Below, piece by piece: positions 18,887 through 28,305 of a stretch of 64,000 nt of DNA. How positions within the stretch are numbered: the first letter of the stretch is position 1; each line of letters opens with the position of its first letter. The notes beneath the pieces were generated by a model that saw only the letters and a list, made by a program, of their open reading frames with translations, was not told where the DNA came from and searched no databases. Source of the DNA: Paracoccaceae bacterium. Its GTDB lineage: Bacteria > Pseudomonadota > Alphaproteobacteria > Rhodobacterales > Rhodobacteraceae. Both the position numbers and the translations under genes were made by a program. Location of the stretch: assembly GCA_024304985.1 (NCBI GenBank), contig JAMWZC010000001.1, positions 1 to 64,000 on the forward strand. The letters run 5' to 3'.

Positions 18887-20185
18887 CTATTTCAGTGTTG
18901 CTGCGAAGGTCGCCGCATCCGCCTGCGCCGCGATCAGTGACCAGATCGCATCCGCGCGTTGATCCCCCAGCAGGCTGCGGGCCTTGGTCTGGATCTTGGA
19001 CTGCCGCGCCTCAAGCGTCATCGGTGCGTTGAGGTCATGTGTAGCCTCGTGCGCCGTGCCATCATGCAGCACCACACGCAGGCGCGTGGCGGTTTCGGCC
19101 ACGCTGTCATCCGCCGTCACATGGACCCGCGCCCGCAGAGCCTGCACCGCAGGATCGGCACAGACGGCGTCGGAGTAACTGTCCAGAACGGCCGTGTCAT
19201 GGCCCAGCACCTGCATGGCCAGCACCGTGCCATAGCTGAACTTGGCCCCCAGCCCGGTCATGGGCGCGATCTGGTTGCAGACGGTCATCCAGCGCGGATG
19301 GGTCGTGACCTCGATCCGCGCGATGGTGCCTGCGTCGAGTGGCGCCAGTGACAACCCCGCCTCCAGAACGGCGTGCAGACCGTGGCAGCAAGCGTGGAAC
19401 TTGTGACTGATGGATTCGAAAAGCCATTCCTGGCCAATACCTTCCAGGCCGGAGCTTATCTTCTCACCGGCATGAGTCGGCCCGAATCCTTGCGCGCTTT
19501 CCAATGCCTCTGCGTTGGCGACAAAGCCGCGCGCGACCAAAGACGCCGCCTCGACCCCGTTCGCCGCGGCCAAGCCTGCGTTGAAGGGTTTGCCCATGGT
19601 TCCGAATTGCGATTTCAGACCAGATGCCCGCGTGGCAAGAAGGCCCAGAACCATGGCGCACCCTTGGGCATCCAGTCCCATCAGCCGCGCTGCGGCCAGC
19701 CCTGCCCCGAAAGCTCCGGCTGTGGCGGTCTGGTGGAAGCCGGTCTGATAGTGGCTGCGCCCCAGCCAGACACCGATGCGGATCGACGCCTCGACCCCGA
19801 TCAGGGCGGCTGTTTGCAGCGCCGCCCCGTCCGCGCCCAGGTCTTCGGCCACGGCCAATGCTGCCGGGATCACCGCAACAGACGGGTGGCCGATATGGGC
19901 GAAATGCGTGTCGTCATAATCGAGCGCGTGGCTAGTCGTGCCATTGGACAGGGCCGCGGCGCGAGGGGGCACGCGGGCGTCATGCCCGATCAGGCTGGCA
20001 CGGGGATGTCCGCCCTCATCCAGAACCATGTCGCGAGTGATGCGCGAGACAGGCTCATCCCGCCCGGCAATGCCCACCGCCGCCCAGTCCAGAAAGGATA
20101 GCTGCATCATCCGCAAGGCAGAGGCGGGAATCCGGGAAGTCGGTGTTTCAGCCGCGAATTCAGAAAGGTGACGGGTGATGCTCAT
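18887..20185 (-). CDS. MmgE/PrpD family protein
   Basis: The 432-residue protein has the family features SFLDWAAVGIAGRDEP, NGTTSHALDYDDTHFAHIGHPSVAVIPAALAVAE and KFHACCHGLHAVLEAGL. Relatives include 2-methylcitrate dehydratase and cis-aconitate decarboxylase. No other methylcitrate-cycle gene is nearby, so the substrate is open. The ATG at 20185 with AGGAG upstream is the true start. The longer frame is read-through of noncoding DNA. Confidence 0.88.
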   Translation of the reverse strand: MSITRHLSEFAAETPTSRIPASALRMMQLSFLDWAAVGIAGRDEPVSRITRDMVLDEGGHPRASLIGHDARVPPRAAALSNGTTSHALDYDDTHFAHIGHPSVAVIPAALAVAEDLGADGAALQTAALIGVEASIRIGVWLGRSHYQTGFHQTATAGAFGAGLAAARLMGLDAQGCAMVLGLLATRASGLKSQFGTMGKPFNAGLAAANGVEAASLVARGFVANAEALESAQGFGPTHAGEKISSGLEGIGQEWLFESISHKFHACCHGLHAVLEAGLSLAPLDAGTIARIEVTTHPRWMTVCNQIAPMTGLGAKFSYGTVLAMQVLGHDTAVLDSYSDAVCADPAVQALRARVHVTADDSVAETATRLRVVLHDGTAHEATHDLNAPMTLEARQSKIQTKARSLLGDQRADAIWSLIAAQADAATFAATLK

Positions 20186-20226
20186 GTTGACTGGCTCCTG
20201 TGATCGCGGGCCAGCATAGCGGGGTT

Positions 20227-20679
20227 TCAGGCGGCGTAAAGCTGTGCCGCACGGCGCTCGAAAGCGCGGACGATGCGCTGCATGGCTTCGTTGAAGACCA
20301 CGCCGATGATGCCCTGCAAGACCGCATTGCGGAATTCGAAATCCACAAAGAAGGTGACGTTGCAACCGCCGTCGGGGGCGTCGGCAAAGGCCCAGTTGGA
20401 TTTCATATAGCGGAAAGGACCGTCCAGATACTCGGTGTCGATCTTCTTGGTCTGGGGCCAGAGCGTGACGCGGCTGCCGAATCGTTCGCGGAACACCTTG
20501 AAGCTGATGACCAGGTCCGCCTCCATCACCTCTGCCCCGTCGGCGCGCGGTGTGACCGAACGGATGCGGGCGGCAGCGCACCACGGCAGGAATTGCGGAT
20601 AGCTTCCCACATCCGCGACCAGATCATACATCTGCTGCGCGCTATAGGGCAGACGGCGGGTTTCGTGATGGGTGGGCAT
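20227..20679 (-). CDS. COQ10/RatA-type START-like lipid-binding protein
   Basis: The 150-residue protein has [24 protein letters not shown] at its N-terminus and a SRPBCC fold pattern, the hallmarks of the COQ10/polyketide cyclase family that binds ubiquinone. The C-terminal helix ([29 protein letters not shown]) is typical. In alphaproteobacteria the gene often sits near lipA, which here is 2.2 kb away. The start at 20679 fits the family length. Confidence 0.88.
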   Translation of the reverse strand: MPTHHETRRLPYSAQQMYDLVADVGSYPQFLPWCAAARIRSVTPRADGAEVMEADLVISFKVFRERFGSRVTLWPQTKKIDTEYLDGPFRYMKSNWAFADAPDGGCNVTFFVDFEFRNAVLQGIIGVVFNEAMQRIVRAFERRAAQLYAA

Positions 20680-20762
20680 GGGCAAGCGCAGTTCCGCTAC
20701 AGTTTGGGCGTGACAGTGGGCCCCCATTTCGTAGAGTGAGCGCCGAATTGCAAGGAAAACCC

Positions 20763-21305
20763 ATGACGACGCGTCCTTATGTCATCGACCGCATGATTTC
20801 GGCCAAATCCATCGCGGCCCGGATCGAGAGTCTCTCGCATGAGATCGAAGCGGAATTCGCCGATACGGACAAGCTGGTCGTGGTGGGGCTGCTGCGCGGA
20901 TCCTTCGTGTTCATCGCCGATCTGGTGCGCGAACTGGACCTGCCGGTCGAGGTCGATTTCCTTGAGGCATCATCCTATGGCAATGCGATGGAGAGCAGCC
21001 GGGAAGTGCGTATCCTCAAGGACTTGCGCGGCGCCATTGAAGGGCGTGACGTGCTTGTGGTCGAGGATATCGTGGATACGGGCCACACGCTGTATCATGT
21101 GCGGCAGTTGTTGCTGTCGCGCAATCCGCACAGGCTGCGGACCATCGCGCTTCTGGACAAGCCCAGCCGCCGCGAGGCACCGATCAAGGCCGACTGGACC
21201 GGATTCGAGATCCCTGACGAATTCGTCGTGGGCTACGGTATCGATTATGCGCAGCGCAATCGGAACCTGCCCTATATCGGCAAGGTTCGCTTCACCGAGG
21301 CCTGA
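20763..21305 (+). CDS. hpt: hypoxanthine phosphoribosyltransferase
   Basis: The 180-residue type I PRTase has [17 protein letters not shown] as the PRPP-binding loop, [16 protein letters not shown] as the pyrophosphate loop and [18 protein letters not shown] near the C-terminus. It salvages hypoxanthine (and guanine) to IMP/GMP. AAGGAA precedes the ATG at 20763. Confidence 0.94.
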   Translation: MTTRPYVIDRMISAKSIAARIESLSHEIEAEFADTDKLVVVGLLRGSFVFIADLVRELDLPVEVDFLEASSYGNAMESSREVRILKDLRGAIEGRDVLVVEDIVDTGHTLYHVRQLLLSRNPHRLRTIALLDKPSRREAPIKADWTGFEIPDEFVVGYGIDYAQRNRNLPYIGKVRFTEA

Positions 21306-21424
21306 CACGTCGGCGGGCAAGGTTTCGCATGCTGCGGTGCAAGTCACCAAAAGTTCATTCGGCACGGCGGATTCTCTGTTAGGCTTGCGACATTGTGAAG
21401 CATAACCATTGGGAGTCATCGCGA

Positions 21425-21904
21425 ATGTTCAAGGGAATGACCGTCGTCGGCACTGTTCTGGGGCTGGCCATTCTGGCCGGGGCCGCCAGCGGACAGGATG
21501 CCGCGCAAAAGGCGCTGGCCGATGCCACCAAGGCGCGGCAGGCACAGATGCAGCTCTATGCGTTCAATCTGGGTCTGCTTGGGGGCATGGCCAAGGGCGA
21601 GGTGCCCTATGACGCGACCGCCGCCTCGGCTGCGGCGGGAAATCTGGCCAGTCTGGCGCAGCTGGATCAGTCGCGGCTTTGGCCCGAGGGGTCGGACGAG
21701 ATGGGTGTCGAGGGGTCCAAGGTCATGGCCGAGCTGTGGCAGAACATGCCCGACGTCATGTCCAAGGGCGCCGATCTGGTGACGGCGGCCACGGCGATGG
21801 AAGTGGCAGCGGGAACCGATCTGGCCAGTCTGCAGGCGGCGATGGGCCCCTTGGGCGGGGCTTGCGGTGCCTGCCACAAGGCCTATCGCGTGCCCAGCAA
21901 CTGA
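21425..21904 (+). CDS. cytochrome c' family protein
   Basis: The 159-residue precursor has a cleavable signal peptide (residues 1-23) and a single haem site CGACHKAYR at the extreme C-terminus, the layout of four-helix cytochromes c'. Such periplasmic proteins bind NO/CO with a five-coordinate haem. GGGAG lies upstream of the ATG. It is followed 44 nt later by a dihaem cytochrome c, probably in the same transcript. Confidence 0.88.
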   Translation: MFKGMTVVGTVLGLAILAGAASGQDAAQKALADATKARQAQMQLYAFNLGLLGGMAKGEVPYDATAASAAAGNLASLAQLDQSRLWPEGSDEMGVEGSKVMAELWQNMPDVMSKGADLVTAATAMEVAAGTDLASLQAAMGPLGGACGACHKAYRVPSN

Positions 21905-21948
21905 CAGGAGCAGGTGACGGACCGGGGCGGTCCGTCACGTGACGCTGG

Positions 21949-22839
21949 ATGCGCAAGACGCTGACGATCATCGGCTTTTTCGCGGTCGCATTGGCCGGCG
22001 CGGGGTGGTGGATCACCACGCCTGAACGGGTTGATGCGGGTGACTATGCTGATCTGATCGGGGTGCCGGCACGTGGTGCCGTGGTCTTTCATGCGGGCGG
22101 GTGTGCGTCCTGTCACAGTGCCGAAGGGGCCAGTGGCGATAAGAAGCTTGTCCTGTCCGGGGGGCGCGCCTTCGTGTCGGATTTCGGCACCTTTCACGCG
22201 CCCAATATCTCGGCTGACCCGGAACATGGCATCGGCGACTGGTCGGTGACCGATCTGGCCAATGCGATGATCCACGGCACCTCGCCCACTGGGCAGCACT
22301 ATTATCCGGCCTTTCCCTATGCCGCCTATTCTCGGGTGAGACCGCAGGATATCGCGGATCTGCATGCCTATCTGATCACCCTGCCCGCCGATGCGACGCC
22401 GGACCGGGCGCATGATCTGGCCTTTCCCTTTACGCTTCGGCGGGGGCTGGGGCTGTGGAAGGCGCTCTATGTGACGGATGGCTGGCAGGTGGCGGGCGAT
22501 CTGACCGAGGTCGAGGCGCGGGGCCGCTATCTGGCCGAAGCTTTGGGCCATTGCGCGGAATGCCACACGCCGCGCGGGGTCTTGGGCGGGCTGGACCGGG
22601 ACCGCTGGATGGCGGGGGCACCCAATCCATCGGGTCAGGGGACGATTCCCAATATCACGCCTGCTAAACTGGACTGGTCCGAGGCGGATCTGATCGCCTA
22701 TTTCACATCCGGTTTCACGCCGGACTATGACACCGCGGGCGGCAGCATGGCCGCTGTCGTGGAAAGTCTGGCGCAATTGCCGGATGCGGATCGCGCCGCC
22801 CTAGCGGCCTATCTCAAGCGGTTGCCTGCGGTTGAATGA
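21949..22839 (+). CDS. dihaem cytochrome c, membrane-anchored
   Basis: The 296-residue protein has an N-terminal membrane anchor (about residues 5-22) and two CxxCH haem sites, CASCH at 52-56 and CAECH at 202-206. Each is followed by cytochrome c features such as NISADPEHGIGDWS and NITPAKLDWSEADLIAYFTSG. It resembles the cytochrome subunits that accept electrons from periplasmic alcohol or sugar dehydrogenases. No dehydrogenase is adjacent. Confidence 0.88.
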   Translation: MRKTLTIIGFFAVALAGAGWWITTPERVDAGDYADLIGVPARGAVVFHAGGCASCHSAEGASGDKKLVLSGGRAFVSDFGTFHAPNISADPEHGIGDWSVTDLANAMIHGTSPTGQHYYPAFPYAAYSRVRPQDIADLHAYLITLPADATPDRAHDLAFPFTLRRGLGLWKALYVTDGWQVAGDLTEVEARGRYLAEALGHCAECHTPRGVLGGLDRDRWMAGAPNPSGQGTIPNITPAKLDWSEADLIAYFTSGFTPDYDTAGGSMAAVVESLAQLPDADRAALAAYLKRLPAVE

Positions 22840-22848
22840 CTGGCCGGG

Positions 22849-23799
22849 TCAGACCCGGCCCAGCTTGGCTTGCCGAGCGGCGTTGAGGCGCGTGAAATCC
22901 TCGCCCGCGTGATAGCTTGACCGGGTCAGCGGCGTGGCCGAGACCATGAGAAAGCCCTTGCCATAGGCTGCTTTTTCATAGGTTTCGAACTCATCAGGAT
23001 GCACGAAACGATCCACCGCGTGATGTTTGGGCGTGGGTTGCAGATATTGGCCGATGGTCAGGAAGTCGATATCGGCGGCGCGCATGTCGTCCATGACTTG
23101 CAGCACGGATTGCCGATCCTCGCCCAAGCCGACCATGATGCCGGATTTGGTGAACATCGACGGGTCCAGTTCCTTGACCCGCTGCAAGAGGCGCAACGAG
23201 TGGAAATAGCGCGCGCCGGGGCGGACTTCGGGATAAAGGCCCGGCACGGTTTCAAGGTTGTGGTTGAACACATCGGGGCGCGCGGCCACCACGGTTTCAA
23301 GGGCGGAGGGCGCGCATTTCAGGAAATCGGGGGTCAGCACCTCGATCGTGGTGCCGGGGGCGCGGTGGCGGATGGCGCGGATGGTCTGGGCAAAATGCTC
23401 GGCCCCGCCATCGTCCAGATCGTCACGGTCCACCGAGGTGACGACCACATGGTTCAGCCCCAGCTTGGCCACGGCATCCGCGACGCGGCCCGGTTCGAAC
23501 ACGTCCAGCGTCTGGGGTTTGCCAGTGGCGATGTTGCAGAAGGTGCACCCACGGGTGCAAATCTCACCCATGATCATCATGGTGGCGTGGCCCTGGCTCC
23601 AGCATTCGCCCGCATTGGGGCAGCCTGCTTCTTCGCAGACCGTGACCAGCTTGTGTTCGCGAATGATGTTGCGCGTGTCCTTGTAGCCCTGCGAAGTCGG
23701 CGCTTTCACGCGGATCCAGTCGGGCTTTTTCGGCTGGGCATTGTCGGGGCGATGCGCCTTTTCGGGGTGCCGTTGGCCGGGGATTTTCAGGTCGCGCAT
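22849..23799 (-). CDS. lipA: lipoyl synthase
   Basis: The 316-residue radical-SAM enzyme has the auxiliary cluster motif C-x4-C-x5-C ([12 protein letters not shown]), the SAM cluster motif CTRGCTFC and the C-terminal RSSYHAG loop whose Ser ligates the auxiliary cluster. It inserts two sulfurs into octanoyl-E2 domains. GAAAGG precedes the ATG. It converges with the dihaem cytochrome gene with only 9 nt between them. Confidence 0.97.
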   Translation of the reverse strand: MRDLKIPGQRHPEKAHRPDNAQPKKPDWIRVKAPTSQGYKDTRNIIREHKLVTVCEEAGCPNAGECWSQGHATMMIMGEICTRGCTFCNIATGKPQTLDVFEPGRVADAVAKLGLNHVVVTSVDRDDLDDGGAEHFAQTIRAIRHRAPGTTIEVLTPDFLKCAPSALETVVAARPDVFNHNLETVPGLYPEVRPGARYFHSLRLLQRVKELDPSMFTKSGIMVGLGEDRQSVLQVMDDMRAADIDFLTIGQYLQPTPKHHAVDRFVHPDEFETYEKAAYGKGFLMVSATPLTRSSYHAGEDFTRLNAARQAKLGRV

Positions 23800-23903
23800 C
23801 GCACTGCCTTTCGGGGGATGGTGAGGTGTTGTTTTCAGATACTCTTTTTGCGCAGGCGTTTAAAGGGCTTGAATGTTCCGCGCGCGGACCCGTGATGGCG
23901 GGA

Positions 23904-24842
23904 TCAGGGACATCCCCGCCGCGCCTCGGCCACGAGTGTGGTGCCAACGTCGGACAGCATGGTGGCAAGGGCGGTGAACCAGCCGTCATCCTCGCTGGCC
24001 TCGCGCCGGACAAGTCCCACCTGACGCGCGGGCTCGGGCGCGGAGAAGCGCATCAGATGCATGTCGGGGGCGGCGCGCTGTTCCTGCAGGGCGGCCAGTT
24101 CGGGCATCAATGTCAGGCCGAAGCCCGCCGCGACCAGACGCGACAACGTGCTGAGCGATGAGGCGCCCATATTGATTTGCGCATGTCCGCGTCCTCGGCC
24201 ACAGACATCCAGCGCCTGATCGGTCAGGCAGTGGCCTTCTTCCAGCAGCAGAAGCTGGCTTGCCCCCAGTTCCATCGGGCGCAGCGCATCGGCCCCTGGT
24301 CCGCCCCCCTGCGCGGCCAGACGTGCTGTGGAGCCTGCCAGCAGGAAGCGATCCTCGAAAAGCGGGATCTCGATCAACCCCTCTTCGGCCGAGGGGAGGG
24401 CGATGACCGCGGCATCGAGACGGCCCGCGCGCAGCTCCGCCAACAGGCGACCGGTCTTGGCTTCCTGCACCTGCACATCCAGCGAGATATCGCGCGAGCG
24501 CAGCGCTTCGAGCGCGGTTGGCAGCAGATAGGGGGCGATGGTCGGGATCAGACCAAGGCGCAACTGCCCGGACAGCCCGCCGCGCCAGCGGGCCGCGTCC
24601 CCCAGCGCCTGTGTCGCGGCCAGAACGCGTTCGGCATGGGCAAGGATGCGCCGCCCGAAGGGCGTCAGCACCACATCGCGGGCCTGCCGTTCAACCAGAA
24701 CCGCGCCCAATGTTTTCTCAAGCTCGCGGATCTGGACCGACAAGGCAGGTTGCGAGACATGCACGACCTCGGCCGCGCGGCCGAAATTGCGCTGCTCGGC
24801 CAGCGCCTTGAAATAAGTCAGTTGCCGCAGGGTGATGTTCAT
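23904..24842 (-). CDS. oxyR: peroxide-sensing LysR regulator OxyR
   Basis: The 312-residue LysR protein has an N-terminal wHTH (RNFGRAAEVVHVSQPALSVQIRELE) and an effector domain with GHCLTDQALDVC. Cys205 and Cys214 are nine residues apart, exactly as Cys199/Cys208 in E. coli OxyR, so the disulfide switch is present. No catalase or peroxidase gene lies next to it here. A dyad covers its start codon, which points to autoregulation or a leaderless message. Confidence 0.93.
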   Translation of the reverse strand: MNITLRQLTYFKALAEQRNFGRAAEVVHVSQPALSVQIRELEKTLGAVLVERQARDVVLTPFGRRILAHAERVLAATQALGDAARWRGGLSGQLRLGLIPTIAPYLLPTALEALRSRDISLDVQVQEAKTGRLLAELRAGRLDAAVIALPSAEEGLIEIPLFEDRFLLAGSTARLAAQGGGPGADALRPMELGASQLLLLEEGHCLTDQALDVCGRGRGHAQINMGASSLSTLSRLVAAGFGLTLMPELAALQEQRAAPDMHLMRFSAPEPARQVGLVRREASEDDGWFTALATMLSDVGTTLVAEARRGCP

Positions 24843-24856
24843 AACCTTAAGTTATG
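24840..24856. promoter_or_regulatory. dyad CATAAC-N5-GTTATG over the oxyR start
   Basis: CATAAC (24840-24845) and GTTATG (24851-24856) form a perfect 6-bp inverted repeat containing the LysR-type T-N11-A pattern. It includes the first codon of oxyR. The nearest Shine-Dalgarno-like AAGG is too close to the ATG to be effective. This suggests autoregulation at the start codon. Confidence 0.5.
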
Positions 24857-24901
24857 TGGCGGGGCGCCTTTCCGCAATGTGCGTTATTGTTCACGGCGGG
24901 T

Positions 24902-25537
24902 TCAGTCATACCACTTGAGCAGGATCAGCAGGATTGTCGCGCCGCCAATGATGAACCAAAGGGTCCGCCATTCCCTGCGGGTGTGGTTTTTCTGCTGGAT
25001 CGCCTGTGTCGGAGTGGGCTTGGGTCTTTCGCCAGCCGCGTGGCGGATCAGAGAGACCAGTGCCTCGGCATCGGCGCGGGTGTGGACGAAGGGACGTAGC
25101 GGAAGCGTTCTGAGGGGGTCGCCCGGTTGCATCGGCACGGCTTCGAGCCGGGGCTGATAGCCTTTGGCCAGAACCGCCTCGCCCAGAGATACTTCGGCAT
25201 AGTCGGACAGGCGGATCACCTGTACCCGGCCTGTGATGGACCTGTGATACACTGTCCCTTGGTCAATCTCGAGCGTGGGCAGGCCCTTCAGGGTCGAGAC
25301 GATGAGCAAGGCCGGGAAGGCCAGCAGGAAAAGCCCCATGGCGATCATCAGCAGGTGGGTTTCGATCACGGCGGCTAGCCCGTCAGGGCTTGCGGTCAGG
25401 GTATGGCTTGCGGCCCAGAGCGGGATGAGGCCGAGCACGGTCATCATGGCCATGCTGGGCCAGACGAACCAGGGATAGTGCGGCCGGAACGTCACGGGCA
25501 GTTGCGGGGCGGATGTGGTGTGGTGATTGTCGACCAT
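24902..25537 (-). CDS. membrane protein of unknown function, PH-like layout
   Basis: The 211-residue protein has two TM helices near residues 20-45 and 58-82, a soluble beta-rich segment (TLEIDQGTVYHRSITGRVQVIRLSDYAEV) reminiscent of bacterial PH domains, and a C-terminal TM helix (LWFIIGGATILLILLKW). I do not recognise a named family with confidence. AAAGG lies seven nucleotides before the ATG at 25537, which favours it over the ATG at 25543. Confidence 0.7.
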   Translation of the reverse strand: MVDNHHTTSAPQLPVTFRPHYPWFVWPSMAMMTVLGLIPLWAASHTLTASPDGLAAVIETHLLMIAMGLFLLAFPALLIVSTLKGLPTLEIDQGTVYHRSITGRVQVIRLSDYAEVSLGEAVLAKGYQPRLEAVPMQPGDPLRTLPLRPFVHTRADAEALVSLIRHAAGERPKPTPTQAIQQKNHTRREWRTLWFIIGGATILLILLKWYD

Positions 25538-25711
25538 GGGCATACCTTTGAATGAACAGGCTAAGCTTATCAGCGGGTTCGCCCGTTTTTGGGACGAAAG
25601 CGTGACAAACTGCGGAAGGTCTGCGGCAGTGGCCGTGCCGCCACGCGCCGATTGCGCCTTGGGCCGGGGCTTGCTATCCCCGCAACAGCGTCTGCACAGC
25701 CACGAGGTCCC

Positions 25712-26449
25712 ATGACCGAGCAAGCCACCCAGCCAGCCAAACGGGGCGGACCTTCCGCACTTGCCCGGACGCAGGACCATCTCAAGCAGCTTGTCTTTGG
25801 TGGCAATGACGGGATCGTCACCACCTTCGCCATCGTGGCCGGTTTTGCCGGAGCGGGGGCTGAAGGTGTCGCGCAGATCGGCGCTTTGGCGGTGCTGGTC
25901 TTCGGTCTGGCGAACCTGTTCGCGGATGCGGTCAGCATGGGGTTGGGCGAATTCCTGTCGATGCGGTCGCAGAACGACCTTTACGATCAGCGTCACGCCG
26001 CCCAGATCAGGCGGATCGGCAAGGATCCCGAGACCGAGACCGACCTGATGGCCGAATTGCTGCAAACGCGGGGGCTGCCAGAGGATGAGGCCGTGCAGAC
26101 GGCGCGTCTGCTGGCGGTGCATCCGCCCTTGATGGCGGATCTGACCCTGTCCTGGGGATTTGGGATGCAGGCGCCCGAGGATGCCAATCCGGCGTTGAAT
26201 GGTCTGATGACCTTCCTGTCCTTTGTCATCTTCGGTGCGGTTCCGCTGAGCCCCTATTTCGTCATGGAGCCGACGCAGGCGACCTTCTATCTGTCGGTCG
26301 CGATGACCCTTCTTGCGCTGGTGGCGCTGGGATTGCTGCGGTGGGTCGCCACGCGCGACAGGCTGCGCCGCGCCTTGCTCGAGACAGTGGCAGTGGGGTC
26401 GGTCTGTGCGCTGGTGGCGTATTTCGTGGGCTGGCTGGTGGGCGGCTGA
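25712..26449 (+). CDS. VIT1/CCC1-type transporter
   Basis: The 245-residue membrane protein has GGNDGIVTTFAIVAGFAGAG in the first helix, FADAVSMGLGEFLSMRSQNDLY in the second, a cytoplasmic helical insert (residues about 95-150) and three C-terminal helices. This is the VIT (vacuolar iron transporter) fold for Fe2+/Mn2+ movement. The ATG at 25712 with GAGG upstream is the start. The direction of transport in bacteria is not certain. Confidence 0.88.
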   Translation: MTEQATQPAKRGGPSALARTQDHLKQLVFGGNDGIVTTFAIVAGFAGAGAEGVAQIGALAVLVFGLANLFADAVSMGLGEFLSMRSQNDLYDQRHAAQIRRIGKDPETETDLMAELLQTRGLPEDEAVQTARLLAVHPPLMADLTLSWGFGMQAPEDANPALNGLMTFLSFVIFGAVPLSPYFVMEPTQATFYLSVAMTLLALVALGLLRWVATRDRLRRALLETVAVGSVCALVAYFVGWLVGG

Positions 26450-26453
26450 AACC

Positions 26454-27653
26454 TTAGCCGATCATCGACCCCGCCTGCCCCTGATCGTCATAATGCCGTC
26501 GCAGGCGTTGCAACGCGATCCGCAACACGATCTTGCCCGAGCGCGCGGACCAACCCATCCTTCTCTCGGCTTGTTCCAGCCCCTCCAGATAGCAGCAGCA
26601 CCGCAGGGCCACATCCCCAAGGCCAGGCCCGAGGTCACGCAGGGCGGCGCCGATCCGTGTGCGTGCGGCCTCGGGCCCGCGCTGCAAGCCGGTCTCGGCC
26701 GCGCCACCCTGCACACCTGCGGTCAGGAACCGGTCCCAGTTCTGGGCCACTTTCGGCCCCATCTGGGACAGTTCGAAATCCTCGCGCAACCTCTCGCCTG
26801 CCGCGACAAGCTCGTCGGACAGGAAGGGTTTACCCGCTTTGTCGCGCCGCCGTGACAGCGCCAGTAGCGGGGATTCGTTCACGCAGTAGCGCATCCTGCG
26901 TCTTGTCGCCGTCGGGGGGGTATCGTCCTCAATGTCCCCTTCCGTCGGATGGCCCTGCCCCGCAAAGCGCGCCTGACCTTCGGCCAGATCGCGGCGGGCC
27001 ATGTTCTCGGCTTCGGCCATCAGGGTTGCCAGCGCCGTGCGCCCCAGACCGGTGATCCGGTAGCGCGAGATCCGGCCCGGTGCATCGCAGGCGATCCATT
27101 CCTTGAGCGCCATGGCCTGCGCTACCGGACGGTCCACGACGGCCGTGCGGGTTGTGGCACCGCCCGCGATGTCACGCACGACCACGGCCTTGTCCATCTC
27201 GGTCGCTACGGCCAGCACGGCACCGGGTTCGGCCAGCCGCCGCAGGACGCGGCGCGCCTCGCGGCGCAGCACCTCGTAGGACGGAGCCGTATCGCTCGTC
27301 GGTGTCTGGGTCAGGCATTCCGTCTGCATGGGCGCTACCTCTTTCTGCGAGGGTTGGGGTCGCGCCACGACCGGAATCTTGGCCGGGGCGCGGGTGAAGT
27401 GGATGGTGCCAAGGCGGCGCAGCGCCTCATCGACTAGCAGGTCATCGCGGCGGTTTTCCAGCCGCCGGATCTGGCGCAATACGGTCGAAGCATGGCAACC
27501 CGCGCTGCGGGCCAGAGCGCGGATCGGCAATCCGGCTTCGGTATGGGCCAGATAGCGCAGCGCATCCTGCGGCACCCATGCGGGGGCGCATCCGGGTGGC
27601 TGAGGGTCGCAAGGTCCGTTAATTGTGGTCACACCCCCGTCTATGGTTGTCAT
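26454..27653 (-). CDS. DUF6456-type helix-turn-helix protein
   Basis: The 399-residue protein has an N-terminal HTH (LPIRALARSAGCHASTVLRQIRRLE, about residues 40-64), a middle winged-helix-like region (LRRLAEPGAVLAVATEMDKAVV) and a C-terminal domain containing NESPLLALSRRRDKAGKPFLS. I place it from memory in the alphaproteobacterial DUF6456 family, whose function is unknown. DNA binding is likely. The ATG at 27653 has an excellent GGAGG. Its upstream region contains DnaA- and CtrA-type sites. Confidence 0.75.
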   Translation of the reverse strand: MTTIDGGVTTINGPCDPQPPGCAPAWVPQDALRYLAHTEAGLPIRALARSAGCHASTVLRQIRRLENRRDDLLVDEALRRLGTIHFTRAPAKIPVVARPQPSQKEVAPMQTECLTQTPTSDTAPSYEVLRREARRVLRRLAEPGAVLAVATEMDKAVVVRDIAGGATTRTAVVDRPVAQAMALKEWIACDAPGRISRYRITGLGRTALATLMAEAENMARRDLAEGQARFAGQGHPTEGDIEDDTPPTATRRRMRYCVNESPLLALSRRRDKAGKPFLSDELVAAGERLREDFELSQMGPKVAQNWDRFLTAGVQGGAAETGLQRGPEAARTRIGAALRDLGPGLGDVALRCCCYLEGLEQAERRMGWSARSGKIVLRIALQRLRRHYDDQGQAGSMIG

Positions 27654-27672
27654 GTCAGCCCTCCTGCCACAG

Positions 27673-27692
27673 TTATCCACAGGTTATCCCCA
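27673..27692 (+). promoter_or_regulatory. tandem DnaA boxes
   Basis: TTATCCACA (27673-27681) is a perfect high-affinity DnaA box. TTATCCCCA (27684-27692) follows on the same strand with one mismatch and an 11-bp period. The pair lies just upstream of the DUF6456 gene start, at the edge of an AT-rich stretch (27693-27785). Confidence 0.7.
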
Positions 27693-27721
27693 GAAGAACT
27701 TTCAACCTAAGAATGCACTTC

Positions 27722-27736
27722 TTACCAGTTCGTTAA
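27722..27736 (+). promoter_or_regulatory. CtrA-type box TTAC-N7-TTAA
   Basis: TTAC-CAGTTCG-TTAA differs at one base from the TTAA-N7-TTAA consensus of the CtrA master regulator, which is encoded in this window at 49979-50695. It lies 30 bp from the DnaA boxes, in the 235-bp gap between the divergent DUF6456 and DUF6477 genes. Confidence 0.55.
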
Positions 27737-27888
27737 CGATTTGGCGTTTTTGCCATAATTGTTTCCAAATATTGAATAATGGCAAAGGGGGCGCGCGCTG
27801 GTCCGGCACGGCACGCAACATCCCCCTGACCCGTGCTTGTGTGGGTGCCATCGGGCGCTGTGCCCGATGCTGCATAGGACGCCACGCC

Positions 27889-28224
27889 ATGACCGATATC
27901 CTGCACCGTCTGGACCATCTGCGCCGCCCGCGCCTTCTGATCCGCGCGGCGCGGATCGGGGCCGAGGATTACCGGCGCGACATTCATCTGCCGCGGCTTC
28001 TGGGCCATGGGGGCTTGCCGCGCAACGCGGTGGCTCTGGCGCATCTGATGGAGATTGAGGCCGGTCTGGATGACAGCCGCCGCGCGGGTGACGCGGCTTA
28101 CTCCAGCATGCGCCATGTCGAGGTGATGATCGCGGTCATCGGCGAGGCGCGCATCCTGCGGGCGACCCGGCCAACGCTGGTGCCGCCTGCCACCCCTGCC
28201 CCGGAACTGGCCGTTCCGGCCTGA
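27889..28224 (+). CDS. DUF6477-type small protein
   Basis: The 111-residue basic protein opens MTDILHRLDHLRRPRLLIRA and has a helical middle (LMEIEAGLDDSRRAGDAAYS). From memory it fits the DUF6477 family restricted to Rhodobacteraceae, of unknown function. It is divergent from the DUF6456 gene and shares its regulatory gap. An AGGA lies about 10 nt before the ATG at 27889. The upstream frame is noncoding read-through. Confidence 0.7.
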   Translation: MTDILHRLDHLRRPRLLIRAARIGAEDYRRDIHLPRLLGHGGLPRNAVALAHLMEIEAGLDDSRRAGDAAYSSMRHVEVMIAVIGEARILRATRPTLVPPATPAPELAVPA

Positions 28225-28305
28225 TCCGCCGCGACGGCGGGCTGCCCGACATGCAACAGGGCGGCCCGCGGACCGCCCTGCCAAGCTTTTCGGGATGGGC
28301 GCGCC

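Noticed and set aside
27673-27785. Possible chromosomal replication origin at the DnaA boxes
   Set aside because: Only two boxes are seen and none of the usual origin neighbours (hemE, dnaA, parAB, rho, maf) are present. A transcriptional role is more likely.
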